Assembly: GCA_033961575.1 (NCBI GenBank) | Contig: CM066731.1 | Coordinates: forward strand, 128,767,001 to 128,831,000 | DNA: 64,000 nucleotides | Origin: Aselliscus stoliczkanus | Lineage: Eukaryota; Chordata; Mammalia; Chiroptera; Hipposideridae | Direction: 5' to 3' | Shown here: in pieces, positions 47,316-60,330 of the stretch | How positions within the stretch are numbered: position 1 is the stretch's first letter | Layout of the letters: the number at the start of each line of letters is the position of its first letter | Notes under the pieces: generated by a model | The model's database searches: none | Seen by the model: only the letters and a program-made list of their open reading frames with translations | What the model was told of the DNA's origin: nothing | Made by a program: the position numbers and the translations under genes

Positions 47316-47386
47316 ATGTGGGACCCGAACCGGGCCCGCTGGCTTACCAAGCTAGTACTTAACCACTGCGCCACTCGGCTGGCCCC
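47316..47386 (-). mobile_element. Truncated tRNA-derived SINE
   Basis: Only the tRNA-like head remains (atgtgggacccgaaccgggc to ccactcggctggcccc). A perfect duplication gagaagggtt flanks it (47306-47315 and 47387-47396), so the truncation happened at insertion. Confidence 0.87.
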
Positions 47387-47844
47387 GAGAAGGGTTTTTA
47401 AACAAGTGTAGGGGAAATGTTAGATATGACATTATCTAATGAGTCATAGCATATGACATAGCCTTAAAGTCAGTGAATTTGACTTGCTTGGGGTTGATAT
47501 TTTTCTCTGGAGTGCAGTTTCTGTCATGTGAAATCTAACTGCTGGTCAAATGGAGTAGGTGTTACAGGCATCACAGGTACAATTGCCGGAGAAAGAGTCA
47601 TGGAAAATTTCATGGAAACCAAGCTGGGAATCAAGCAAAAGTGAAAGAAAAAAATCTCCGTTCTCACTTGCAGCGAGAAGGGATGGCTTCCCTACTTGTG
47701 TGTAATATGCTTCCCAAGTCCTCCGCTAAGTGAAGGCAATTTTAAGAGTGCAGCTTCCAGGTAGCACACTGGGAAGGGGGAAGCAGGAGAGTCTCTCCCC
47801 TTGAATTTCCTTCTTCCTTTTAAATTTTTTAAAATAAAAAAAAT

Positions 47845-48020
47845 GGGGTGACCAGTTAGCTCAGTTGGTTAGAGAGTGGTGCTGCTAACACCAAGGTTCG
47901 ATCCCTGCATGAGCCACTGGGAGCGGCGCCCTTCCTAAAAGAGTCAACTATGCCATTGTAGCATGCATGAAAGCAATGTGGGTTCAATGACCAAGGCTGT
48001 TTCCCAATAAAATTAAAAAT
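47845..48020 (+). mobile_element. tRNA-Ile-like SINE (second family)
   Basis: The head ccagttagctcagttggtta with gtgctgctaacaccaaggtt and cgatccc is very close to a nuclear tRNA-Ile (A box ttagctcagttgg, B box ggttcgatccc). The D and anticodon arms are followed by an unrelated tail ending in aataaaattaaaaatata. It is not a functional tRNA gene because the 3' half of the acceptor stem is missing. Confidence 0.8.
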
Positions 48021-48788
48021 ATATATTGAATTCAGACATATGTTTTATTTTAAACATTTTAAATAATGAATTAAAACATCCCATTAAAAAAAAAAGTTCA
48101 TCTGTGGGTGTGCAGGTGGTATGTCTGTGAAGGAGGCACTTCTGCTGAGAACTGGGGGGACAAGGCCATTTCCTGTTGACCTGGGTGAGACAAAGGAGGA
48201 GACATGTAACACTTTCCTAAACACCGGCTGGGGCAGGCTGGAACTCAGTGTGGGTTTGGAGCTACGAGCAGGACTATTTGACCAGAAGTGCTATGGGAAA
48301 GGATGAGAAGGAGCTAGGGAAGTTGCCAGGGAGAGAAGGGACATTTTCTGTCTCTGAAGGATCAGTGTACAAACAAGATTGCATTTTTATTTGCCTCCTG
48401 GAGTCTTGCATTAACTCATGTTGCTTCTGGTAATATTTTTTTCCTAACTTACTCTAGCAGAAAATCACGAATAGGCTTAGAGAAGCACTCTCCCTGCCTT
48501 CTCTGGCACCCCAGAAGAAGTTACTAACGTCTCCCAGGCCAGGAAAAGGTGCCAAATGTGCGTTTACTACCAGGCTAGAATGTTGTTTCAGTGAGCTCAA
48601 ATCCCCTAATAAATGCACATATCAATATAAATAATTTAGATACACAACAGTAGGAGTTTTTAAGTCATTATTTGCTACAACATTAATTTAGAATCACAAC
48701 CCTCCAGAGGACTAAGTTTTATAGCTACTGATATATAAAGAAATCATCTTTAAAAAATCATAACAATAATAATTCATAATATCATTAC

Positions 48789-48908
48789 CTTAGCTTGGAT
48801 ATCTAGTTCCAAATATTTACTCAAAATCTTCCCTGATTCAGAAAGGCAGGAACCGATATCCATTGCATTGGAAAGTACTTGACTGATTTTCTGAATTGAC
48901 ATTTCCAC
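48789..48908 (-). CDS. CCDC141: CCDC141 exon, 40 codons
   Basis: This is a 120-base exon, phase 0 at both ends, window residues 106-145. It reads [20 protein letters not shown] to [10 protein letters not shown]. It is hydrophobic/polar helical with a possible hinge at [11 protein letters not shown]. The donor is gtaatg (complement of 48783-48788) and the acceptor attcttaaag. Confidence 0.92.
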
Positions 48909-50595
48909 CTTTAAGAATAAAAAATACATTGTAACCTTAATAATATGTATTTGCATATATGTATGCATATGTATAAAGATAAACAGTACACTCTATATTC
49001 CCATTATACTTATGAATTTTCATCTGAAAAGAGTTTGAAATAATTCTGAATTTCTTATTTAAATTAATTACATTGCTCTCCATATAGGATAACACTATTG
49101 ACTCACCAATAGAGGATATATGTTTAAAGACATTTCTTGTATTGACAGCAATGAGATATAAGCAATCATCCATGTCCTCTAAGAACTTATTATCTATGTG
49201 TATATTACCTAGAAAGGAGAATGCACTTGCCAACACATCAGCGGAGATGAATTTATCTGATTAATTGAGTCACAATCATCCACTATAAATTGAATAGGGT
49301 CCAATTTATGGGCACATTTTGAAATAGAGGTCCAGAGCACAGGTATTAGAACACCTAAGGTTTGCTATTTTTAGGGCTGGGGGGTACCTGGGGCAGCACC
49401 AAACCCTGTACATGTGATAATAAACACCAGAACACACCTAGGCAATTTAATTGATAAATGTAGAAGACTATATGTGATCTTCAGTACATAAGAACCAATG
49501 AATAAAGTGACCTTTAAAGGTTCTATTACATTCAAGTCACTGCCTCCATCCCCAGGCTCTAACTAAATTTCATACTTCCAGTGTTAAACTGTGTCTGAAT
49601 TGGCAGTTAGACAATGGCCACAGCTGTTGGAGTCCCTACTACATTTTCCACCACCACCGAATTTGCTTGGCTCTCAAGCTCCAGGGAATGTGGCACCACA
49701 GCTGTCGCCATATTGGGAGTCTCCCTGGACCCAGGCATCAGAACAAGGCTCAAATTCCCAAATTTCTGGATCAAATAACAGATAGAGAGGCAATTTAGAT
49801 AGGAACATGGTTATTCAGTTGTCATTTCGACTTTACTCTCCTATGAACTCTACTAATTCTATTGTGTAAGTCAGGCATAGAAGTCTATTGTATCAAATGA
49901 AAATATCATTGAAAATCTAAGACCCAGACTATGCAACAAGACCTATTAACATTAATGTCGTTGGGACATTACTAGTCTTTGTTATATATCCTGCCCACAG
50001 ATAAGTATATTTTTGTTTAGTCGGATGGTAGCTGCCTGATTTTATTACTCTTTGAAAATAGGAAATAAAATTCTCCCATATCAAGCCATGTATTCACTCT
50101 GTAGAGGATTTTCACCTGTTTGCTTGCGTTCAGAATGACTGGCCCAGTGCAATAAAACTCACCATTTTTGTTATTGATCTATTCGCTGTCCTTGTGTTGC
50201 ATGGTACCAAGTTAACTAAAACTTGTGCATCCTGGAACCCTGCACAAAACCCTGTAAGTCAAGGACTCATCACCCTATGTACCCAGTTAAGTTCATACAG
50301 CTCTGCACAAAGTGGGGACTGTCTTTGTGTCTATAAGTTCAGGGCTGGGTGGAAGGTAGGATTGCATAGCTAGTTTTGGGAACCAGAGACAGGGATGGCT
50401 GATAAGCAATAGTGAATTACAGCTCTATTCTGTTCAGTTATTAAAACCTAATGAGGAATGTAAGAGATGCCTCAGGAGACATGTCCCCATTCTTGCCCCC
50501 AGGCCCACATGCTACAGTTGCCACACCATCTATTATCACTAAATAAGGAGTTCATCTAAACAGTAGCTTAAGGAGGACACGTTTTATGAAACTAC
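48909..50595 (-). other. CCDC141 intron, 1.7 kb
   Basis: No gene was seen. A stretch around 49560-50240 has an LTR-like feel (AATAAA at 50152-50157 followed by a T-rich run), but no boundaries could be set. The rest is unassigned. Confidence 0.65.
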
Positions 50596-50737
50596 CTTCC
50601 TTAGGTGGCCCTTCACTGAGGATGTTAATTGTTGTTTCTTAAGAGCAAATTCCTTGTGCGCTGAACACTGTTCGGTCAGATGATCCACTCGTCTCTGAAT
50701 GCATCCCATCATTTCATGGATACCGGTCACCCGAGAG
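50596..50737 (-). CDS. CCDC141: CCDC141 exon, coiled coil, 47 codons plus split Ser
   Basis: This is a 142-base exon whose first base completes an AG|C Ser codon from the exon at 63551 and which ends in phase 0. Window residues are 58-105. It starts [20 protein letters not shown] and ends SVKGHLRK. The heptad spacing of Ile/Val/Leu is good. The acceptor has a good tract (cttgttccattcag); the donor is gtagtt (complement of 50590-50595). Confidence 0.92.
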
Positions 50738-52379
50738 CTGAATGGAACAAGCCAGCTGTTAGTTCACTCCACCCCCATATAGAAGCCCCAGAAATAAGAA
50801 CATTTGAAAATGGAGCTACTCTTTCATGACAAGTCTGAGTTGATAGAAGTTATCAAGCTTTAGGCTCTAGGATAATAGAAGTTAAGTAGCTACTGTTCTG
50901 GTACAGCAGAGAGCAAAACCAAATTACATTCCTTTGTTTAAGTCAGTCCTGAGGGAAAAGATGAGTTATGGGTTTTGCAACCAGGTCTAATCTTCTTTTC
51001 TAAAGGTTTGCTTTTTAATATTTCTCTAAAATATTTTGAGAACATAATGGCAGAAAGCAAAGCATGTTTGCCAAGAATTTTCCTGGGGTGTTATATTTAA
51101 AAGCTTCATTTATCTAAGGGTGCTCTTTGAATAGAAATGTGGATCAACCAATTAACAAAACATTTACTAATCCAGTAGGATAAAATATTGATGTAACACT
51201 GAGGACCTTGTCCTCCAAGGTTATGAATGCTCAAGGCTGTATTCATGAGATGAAAACCAAGTTATCACCAGCAATTAGGAATCTAATATACTACTTGTTC
51301 ATAAGAAAGAAACCAAGGCTCACATTGTCATTTTCATCTCTGCTGGCCTCATGCGAAAAAGCAAACAGGAGAGCTCAGAAACTTAAAATGCCTTTAAAAC
51401 AATAAATGAATCTAGAATTGGATCCCATTTGCTCCAATCTAAAGATGGGTTAGCAAGTTTCCAAACCATTTCCAACTTAGGCCTACGAGTAATGCAAGAC
51501 AATGAAAGAACATTGCTAATGAACACTTCTTAATTTTCCAACCTTATTCCTAAGACAGAGCCTCTACTACTATGTTAAAAGTTGAGGTCTTTAGTTCCTT
51601 GTCAGTCATTTCCTTCAAATACTAATACAGATTAACATGATAACTCTTAAATTTAATTATCAAGAACTAAAAATATCTCTTGGAATGAGGTATAAATTTC
51701 AATAGTTTTACCTCAAATAATTAATTTATGACTCTGTAAGAATAAATTAAATTAGTAATGAAAGGAGGGCAGGATCCCAAAGGACAGAGAGGTAAAGCAA
51801 CTTCACAAGAATGACAATGAGTCTGCCAAAGAGGCGAGAGTTCATCAGGCAGCTTGAGAATCTAATCGGATAAGCATGGGATTCAGGAGTGTCCTGTGGG
51901 TACCCCTGGGGTCCCAGAGAAGTCTCATTGGGGGGAAATCTTAATCCTGACATAAATTGTTCCACAGACATTATATTTAAAACAATCAGTTTTGTATTTT
52001 AATAACTCCAAGACAGTGAAGAGTATAATCAAGAAATAAGGAGAGTTTTAGAAATAAGTCTTATGATAATTAAGTATAAATTCTGTAAAAACAGTGTATT
52101 GGTAATACTAATCACATTTTAACTAGGTTTAGATTTTGAGACATTATATGCTAAAAAGGCACTTAGCCCAGTTGTCCTATATCTTATAGGTTCCAAGTTT
52201 TCTATAAGTATGCAAATCTGAGATGAGAAAGATAAATAAAAAAGTGAATAAGGACTGTGGACACACAGTATAAAGAACAAAGTTGGTGAAAGTAATATAG
52301 GACAAACATTTTCTAAAAACAATTCTTGAGTACTTACTGTGACAGGTCCCAATTTTTAATGTTTTAAGTAGTCTCTTTT

Positions 52380-52550
52380 CTAATTTTCATGACTATACTA
52401 TCATCTGGGTATAACTGTTATCTCCATTTTGCAGATGCACAAACTGAGGAACAGAAAAGCTCAGTAACTTTCCCAGGTCACAATTAAGTGGCAAAGCCAG
52501 GATTTAAACCTGTTCATTTGATCTCAGAGTCCACAGTCTTTACCACCTGA
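52380..52550 (-). mobile_element. MIR fragment
   Basis: Reverse MIR: atctccattttgcagatgca, caaactgaggaacagaaaag, ggcaaagccaggatttaaac. Confidence 0.8.
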
Positions 52551-54880
52551 CAGTGCCTTTTCTGGGTCTGTAACACACGATGGGGCGGGGGGGGGAGCGG
52601 GAAGTGGGGAAGCAGTATTCTCCCTTTACACTCTCACTCTCCCTAGAGTTGAGTATTGATGGAAACATGATGAGCCTGTCTGGTGAGCTCTTATGAAACT
52701 GGCTGGTTCTCCAGGTAATGCAATGTCTGTCTGTAGTTTTCAAAGTGGCCACTAGAGGGTCCCAGAACCAGCACTGAAAAGGGACATAGGGAAACAAAAC
52801 CAAATCCAGCATTTCTATTTCTTTGTAAACATATTGCTCTTTAGCAACTTACAGGTTTAATTTAGATGAACTAAAACCAACCAAATAGCCTCTCTCTCTT
52901 TCTGTCTTTGGAAGGACCATTCATTTTTGATTTTCCAATGACCTAGGACATTCAGTCTCATCTGGTGATTTGTGCCTCATGGTGTGCATCAGTTGCATTG
53001 CAAATTCTTTAAGGGAACAGACAACACCCTTTTCATTCATATATATCTAAGGCCCTGAGCACATAGCCTTGTAAGTAGGAGATTAATGCATGTTTTTAAA
53101 TAAAATACACTCCGATCAATATCTAAAGGGGGGGGGAAACGTAAGGAACAAGAAGAATACATGCACAGATCATTACTGCATAAACAGTTTCTAATAGTTT
53201 TCAAACAATGATGATTTTGCCCTTTGCTCATTTATGTAAGTTTTACGCTATGCAAAGACTGCCCAATTTCTTCTTTGATGGCTTAACATTTATAGATAGG
53301 TGGAATGACACTTCCCTCTTCAATGTAAAGCCTTAAGGGACTAACTTGAATTGTCTTGTTCCGCTGTGCATTACTGCCTGGCCACTGTGAACTCTACACT
53401 TATGTGACTTGGGCCCCTTCCTCAGGATGAGAAGTTCTCTGTTGTCTTGCTTATCCTAGCCAGCTCCTGATTTCCTCTCTCTGTGTCCCAGCTACATCAT
53501 TTCCGTCTGCTCTGGCATTAATCTCTTCCCTCTCCCTGATTCCCAGTTGGAATGTATGTGTCACACTCCTACCATGAGTGCCACCCCCTCATTCCTTCTT
53601 CATGCAAACTTTATCTGCAAGTTACACTCCACCCTGATGCCATCATTTTCAGAGAAACATTATACACTGATTCTAGACTTTTCTTTTGAGTGTCCCCAAA
53701 CATTTTAAAACATGTATAGCATGCATATTGACAATTTTCTCAGAGCCTGTGTAAAGCAGATGGTTTGATCAAAAGAAAAATATGACCTCACCCTCTGCCA
53801 GCAATTCTTACATGCACTGAAAATAAATTGATAGATTTCTATCAGTCACTCAGGAATGAGTCCCTGCACTTCACAATTATATTAAATAAATGATGGGACA
53901 AGAACTAAGAATGAACAACAGAAACTTGTTGAATGGCGTGCCTGTCATTTTGCTCTGATCATAAAGCCACACTGCGCCTGTGCTGCCTGATGGGGTGTGA
54001 GAGGGGCGAACAGTGGATGAGACCTCTAGCTCTTAGAACCCGGGACTCTGTAATTTCATTGTAAATACTGATTGACCTTTGGGCTTTCTCTGTAAGAATG
54101 GATTAGACGGTGACTGTCTGTAGTGTGAGTATGAGGTTTCATCAGACTATTTCTGATTTTGACTTTGACTTTTCCAAGCATCACAGATGCTCAGAAATGA
54201 CAGACTGTGAAGGCTTCTTCAGACATTTGTTAGAAGCTCCATCATGGGAGCATTTTCCCCCTTGTTCATTGAGTCAGGAGGGGAAGGAAGGGGGAAGAAA
54301 AATAAATAACTTTTTTTTTCTCTAAAGAGCGGAGACGTATTGACTTCTGGCTCAAAAATAGACTGTTCTATTTGCTGTATGGAAGCAGTTGCCTTATCTT
54401 TGCATCTGTCACAAATTGGGGCTGGGGGAGGGGAGCAAATCCCAACATTAATGTGTTCTAATGATTCTTTCTGGAGAACAGCAAGTTGCTTTCAAACCTT
54501 TCATAAATTACTATTGGCAGCCCATCTGGATTAGGAGCTGAACCAGATGGTAAGCTCTTGACGAGTTACTCTGTCTTATCAGAAGAAGTCAACAGATCAT
54601 ATTTTTCTTTTTGTCTATGGACAAACTACACTTTAAAAATGAAAAAAAAAAATATATATATATCTTCCTTAGCTTTTGCTTGCTGCTTCTTCTGATAGAG
54701 ATCCAAACAGTGTCCCCTTATGTTTATGATTTTTATTTTGGAGGAAACAACAGCCGTTCTCTGGATTTCAGCTCTAATTGGAAAAAATGCCATTTGTACT
54801 GTAGAAGTGAAATGTATGTTTTTATAATTTTTTTCCTGACTTAAGTTATACACATTGAGAATCCCTCTCTATCAAACAAA

Positions 54881-54881
<1 letters not shown>

Positions 54882-54948
<67 letters not shown>
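54882..54948. repeat. (CT)n(CA)n compound microsatellite
   Basis: About 15 CT units and 18 CA units. Confidence 0.95.
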
Positions 54949-54949
<1 letters not shown>

Positions 54950-55229
54950 TTAATATAAACATAACAATGACGAAACAGAAAGTAAGTGGCACTGAAGCTA
55001 CAGAGCTCTAGTCCAGGTACATCAGAGATGACCACACGTTCCATTCCTTGAGCCCACAGAGATCTACGTGAAGGGTACCATAGCTAGGAGAATACCTGAA
55101 ATAAGCAACAGGTATGAGGTTCTCCCTCCTAGCAAAAGGAGGTTGAAAAATGCTGTAAACAAGTGCTACCTGGGGCAAGGAATCAGACAGAGCAGGGCAG
55201 TCAGGAGCCACCCTTCAACCCCCACCCGA

Positions 55230-56010
55230 TTCTCTGGCTGCATCTCTGAGAGCCGCTGTGTCTCCCTGGGAGCTAATGTGACCCGGATCAGACAAACAGA
55301 GGACTCATTCTGGACTGGAGGCCCTGCAAGTTCAGGTGGAAGTCATCGCAAGCTGGGTAAGGGCAAAACAACAAAGAGGGAAAGAACAAAACAAGGAAAA
55401 TAAAGCCAAAAAACAAACACTTCCCATTCCAGATGAAAGTACAATCTAAAAACACATGAGGAAAATAAATCCTAAGAATGACACTAAACAATCCAGAGAT
55501 AAATGTACTCTATCTGAAATGAAAAATAAGTAATCTGAAAATGACTTTACTATTAATACATCTGAGATCATTAGAGAGATAAAAAAAATCCAACACCCAT
55601 AATAAAAGAACAAGAAACTCTGTAACAGAAACAGAAATAAAAACCAAAATTGGAGATGAAATAAAATGAGCTAGAAATTCCAGAAATGAAAAAAATATAG
55701 CTATAACAACTTGAAAAAAAAATCAATGAATGGAAACAAAGAGAAAATCAGCAAAAGAGAAAATTAGTCTGAGGGATTCACTAAGAATACAATACAAAGA
55801 GCTAAAGGAACGAAAAATATGACAGTTCAGAGACCTGAAGGACAGGCTGAGAGGCCCCAACATTCTGCTAGGGTCTATAGGAGAAGAGCAAAGAGAGCAA
55901 ACAGAAAACGAATATTTAAAGAGATAAATGCTAACAATTTTCCACGATCAATAACACAAATCCTCAGATTAAAAGGAAGCAGTGAGAACTAAACAGGCAA
56001 ATATTCTCAT
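55230..56010 (+). mobile_element. Old L1 5'/ORF1-region fragment
   Basis: The A-rich, stop-strewn sequence contains L1-like phrases (cagagacctgaaggacaggc, gaagagcaaagagagcaaac, taacaattttccacgatcaa, aaatcctcagattaaaagga) typical of the ORF1 region of old L1M elements. Limits are uncertain. Confidence 0.55.
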
Positions 56011-58029
56011 TTGAGATAATTTGAAAAATATAAAAATATATTGTAATGTATTTCCTTCCAAAAAATTTTCCTTTTTGTACTCCTTTCCTCTCCCCTCCAA
56101 AGCTAGCCTAGTGCACACATATAACTTCCATCCAACTTTTACTCACTTAGCATTATACTGTGATGGTACGCTCTGTCTTTAAATATTTCTCAAAAACACT
56201 ATTTTGATATAGGCTTAGAATATTCCGTTATGTACTTGCCCTTAAAATATTAAAACATTTCCCTATTTTCTGGGAATATTTAGGTGTTTTTCAGATTCAC
56301 ACTTATTAGAAACAGAACTGGGATGAGTGTTTTATTTATAAGTATGTCCACTCATATCCCTCCCTCTCTCTTTTCTGGGATCTTTTCTTTCCAAACCCTC
56401 TAGTTTGAGAGAACCCCTTCTTAGTCACCCAAGATAGAGATTTCTGTTCTGCCCTTTTAGTTAGGCTTCCTCTACAGACTGCAGTTCCAGACATCTTACT
56501 CTGGGATCCACACCACATTATCAGCATCATGCATGAATGAATGCATATTATAATGAGGGACTCCTAGACATTTTACAAGAAACTTTACAAGATTTAATGC
56601 AAAGTGTGAACTGTCGGTGCCTTTCACACTAAGAGTTTCAGAATTACAAAAGCCTGGACAATGTGAAGAGGCCCAGATTGCAGTTTTGACATTTACTCAA
56701 CCTCTGAAAAGAACAACTTAATATAGACATGAAAATATTTGAAAAGTGGATGAGTTAACACTGTCATAAAAACTCGATTTTGCAATTTCCAAAATTTTAG
56801 CATCTGACATTTGCCATCTAAATGCATCATCAAGCCTTTTTTTAAAACAGATATTTTAAGTTTTACATGCTTGATAGAATTCCCACAACATGCAACCATA
56901 GATGACTCTATTAGGCAAAGGAAATTTCTGTTTTTGTTTCTTTGTTTTGTTTTGTTGGAGGGTTGGGATTGTCTTTGTTTTCCACTTAAGATCTTTAAAA
57001 TATTTAAAAATATTTTTTACTATGATAGGGGCTTTTCTTTAATGTCATATCAAGTCCCTTAACATTTCAAATCAAGTCACCTAATATGTAAATACTAAGA
57101 TGAGGGGCATAGAAGAGCTTTCCTGCATGATTTTAGCCCTACAAGGTGATGTCAAGGTCTGGATGGGGAGGTGACAAGTCAAACAACTAAGAAATGACAC
57201 CTAACAGCACAGAATGAAAAGTAAAGCCATGACACAGAGCTGACAAATATACAACAGAATTCAAAAAGTAGTGTGTGTGGTATGTATTGATCCTGTGCCT
57301 CCTGGATAGAGGGTGTAGACCCTTCTCCCACCTCAGATTATCAAATTCACCTAAGGTCCTCTCAAATGTCACTCTTCACTTGTCTCATCCTGATCACAGG
57401 AGCTTGGGAATGTGTCTCCCTTCTCCGAAAAGGGGGCCCCGATGCCATCTGTCCTCATGGCTTCCCCCTGCCTAGAGCCCGCTCCCATGATGTATCATTC
57501 TCTGACAGGCTGTTAGTGAGGTTCCAGTGATTCGAATCCAGGTTTACACACCTTTGACTGCCCTTGAAGCCTGGTGCTGGTGTGTCATATTAGGTGCTTA
57601 TATGTACAGTCAGTGAACTTTCAAATAACCAGAAAGAAAGAAAATTTCAGGGATGGTAAGAATGGAATTGAAACTTAGAGGATAAATGGAGTATTTTTAA
57701 GCACACTAGAATGAAAAAAGAATCCATGTTCACTAAGTGGCCAAGCTCCTTATTGAGTAAAATGGAATGAAAGGAGTGGACAGAGAATTAGCAACCTAAC
57801 ACAGGGGCTCAGACTTACATTCAATTACTCTACCTCTTACTACCATGTGACAAGAAGTGGAGTATGTTGACCCTCTCTGTGTCCTACCGTCCTCATCATG
57901 ATACCAGCAGTACCGATGTCACAGGGGGGTTCTGAGGATTCAATTCATCAACATATAGAAAGCACACACGTGTTTGCCATGACTGCTAATGACCATGTAA
58001 ACAGTCTAACTTTCACCTAGCTCTTTAGT

Positions 58030-58330
58030 TCTGTCTTGTGTCCCAGTTTCCATCACCCTCCCTCCCAGCCACATTGTCCTTCTTCCGGTTTGTTGTTGCT
58101 CTGCCTGGCCTACTCATCTCCTAGCTATTTGCATAGTAGTTCCTTCTCTTAAAGAACCCTTCCCTGCCTACAATGTCTAAAATGGTCCCTTCCCCACAGC
58201 CACCGTCTATCCCATCTCACTTTTATAGTACTCTTTGCTGTGTAAGTGCATGTTATTTACTGATCTATTTGTGAGTTGACTACTTCTTCCCACCAGAATA
58301 TAAGCAGCATGATGGCAGACACTTTGCTTA
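58030..58330 (+). mobile_element. L2 3' end fragment
   Basis: Order and wording fit the L2 3' end: cttctcttaaagaacccttc, ctcacttttatagtactctt, ccaccagaatataagcagca, gatggcagacactttg. Confidence 0.65.
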
Positions 58331-58609
58331 TAACACTACGCTTGGAAGCCCCTGATTTACAAAAGATGTTCAATGATATGGTGGAATACACAAACAGACC
58401 ATGCTGGGTCTCAGTTCATAATCACCCACAATATCAACCAAGGCAAGTAGTGGTAATCAAAGTACATGAAAAACATGGGAAGAGAATGCAAAATCCCAAT
58501 TAACTCCTGTTTTTATTTCTCTGTAAAATATAAAAATGTGAAGAATTAACATTTAAAAAAAAGTAATGTGTTAGATCAAAACAGACAACACTTAGTTATA
58601 CCAAAGCAA

Positions 58610-59134
58610 AATATTCAATCAGGATGAGGTATTGTATACACTTAGTGGACAAAAAAGAAAAGGTTCTATGGCAAGTAGCCTCACAGGGCGATCTGATGAA
58701 GAATTTCTAACTGTGTGGGTCATGGTGGGTAGTCCTGACCCAGGCCTATAACTTTTTAGTAAACGGTTTATTTTTGCCTTAAGCAAGCCCTGCTCGTTGT
58801 TTCTGTGCATCTAGGTTAATGCACCTTTGAAATGCCTCTTTTTAGACCCAGCCTTCTAATGTGTGAACCACCCTTTCAGACCCTCATCTAAGACATAACC
58901 ACCCTCAAGAGGGCACATGATTTTAACTAATCTGTAATCCAATCCTTGCCTACTTTCTCCCACATCCATGTCAGCTTCCTTATGTTCCTCCCTTAATTCC
59001 AAATGCATAAAAGAAACTGCAAACTGTTATTCTCCAGGAGCATTTGAGATCTTACTCCCAGGCATATGTCATCAGTTTGGCTGGAATAAACCTATAAAAA
59101 TTCTCTACAGGTTTGGATGTTTCTTACATTGACA
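58610..59134 (+). mobile_element. LTR-like block
   Basis: A TATA-like cataaaag (59006-59013) precedes an AATAAA (59085-59090) by about 75 bases. The block then ends in a T-rich stretch and cattgaca. This is the U3-R-U5 order of a retroviral LTR. I see no internal genes and no clear left boundary or target duplication. A fossil class I LTR is the best guess. Confidence 0.4.
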
Positions 59135-60189
59135 GCTGAAATTCACCATAACCAGGCAGGATGAAAAATGGTACAGTCTGTTATGCAGGGATAGTAATTG
59201 AGTCAATGCTGAAGCAAATTTACTTGTAAATGTTAAGTTAATTTTAGTGAACAGAAAAGGGCAAATGAATACTTCATACAGTGGCCTGGTTTTGCTGGGT
59301 GTTTGCATGTCTTTGAGTACTGAATTAGTAACTACACTGACCAAAAAAAAAAAAGAGGTCCCTTGTTTTTGTCCAATTATGGAAAACTTCATCCTCACAC
59401 AAAGCATCTGACAGAGCACTTCCAATCACTACAGCTTCCTGTAGCTTAAAAAAATGCAGAATTTTGCTTGGTAGCAGGCCACCTTTGGTCAATCTTTAGA
59501 CTGTTCAAAGGTGATGACAAGCAGGGCCTAGGAGGAGGTGAGGACCTGAAGCCAGGAATTTTCAACTTCCCTGTAAGGATGAGTCTGACCATTGTCACAT
59601 ACTATTCCAAGTAACTTGCATCATAACTAAGTGCAAATGCATGCACTAAAATGCCTTCCAAATTCAAGTGTATGTAGATTGTGACAGAGACACTCTGAAA
59701 AGACAATAAACTATTTAAGGACTCAGAATTATCACCCAATTAGAGGGAAGACATAGGAAAGGCCAGGGAACGTTTAAGTAATCATTTCTTCAGTGAGGCT
59801 GCTCCAATTTCAAAGGTGTTTGATCCCAGGATAGGAAAAGTGTGGACCTATTCCTAATAAGGTAGCAATGACAAAGGTCTCAGATTTACTGGGCAGTTTC
59901 ATCTCAGATAAATGTGAACTTCTGAAGACCTATTTTTTTGATTAAGGAAAAAAAAAATCAGATCTAAGCGTCTCTGAAATTCCTACCCGACCCAATACTA
60001 AAGTGTGCTTTTTATTACCTTACAATAAATGTTTATCTGTCCTATTTCAATTATAACCTTCCTCAGTTAGTGACAATGAATATGATTTGGTGCAGCTGAC
60101 TTTATTGAAATAATTTGAAATAACAATGTGACTCAATATTTACCTTTTAAAGCTCTTTGTATAGAAGGTAAAAAATATAAGTGAACCAG

Positions 60190-60330
60190 TTGTTTATTGG
60201 GCACTCTCGATGTGCCAAGAGTAAAGATATCTCATCCGATTAAAACCAAAACAAAACCTCTATGAAATGTGTATCTTCATTTTACAGATAAGGAAACTGA
60301 GGCTCACAGGAGTTAAGTTTAAAAGTGACG
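60190..60330 (-). mobile_element. MIR fragment
   Basis: Reverse MIR: ttcattttacagataaggaa, actgaggctcacaggagtta. Confidence 0.75.

Larger units (their letters stand above)
46824..48788 (-). other. CCDC141 intron, 2.0 kb
   Basis: The intron holds a 5'-or-3'-truncated SINE with duplications (47316-47386) and a tRNA-Ile-like SINE (47845-48020). The open frames near 48121-48433 have no splice or homology support. Confidence 0.8.

Noticed and set aside
47845..47925. Possible functional tRNA-Ile gene
   Set aside because: The A and B boxes are good but the 3' acceptor half is replaced by SINE tail sequence, so no cloverleaf closes.
55068..55403. 111-codon plus-strand open frame
   Set aside because: It adjoins and runs into L1-like sequence and shows no domain. 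It is more likely repeat-derived.
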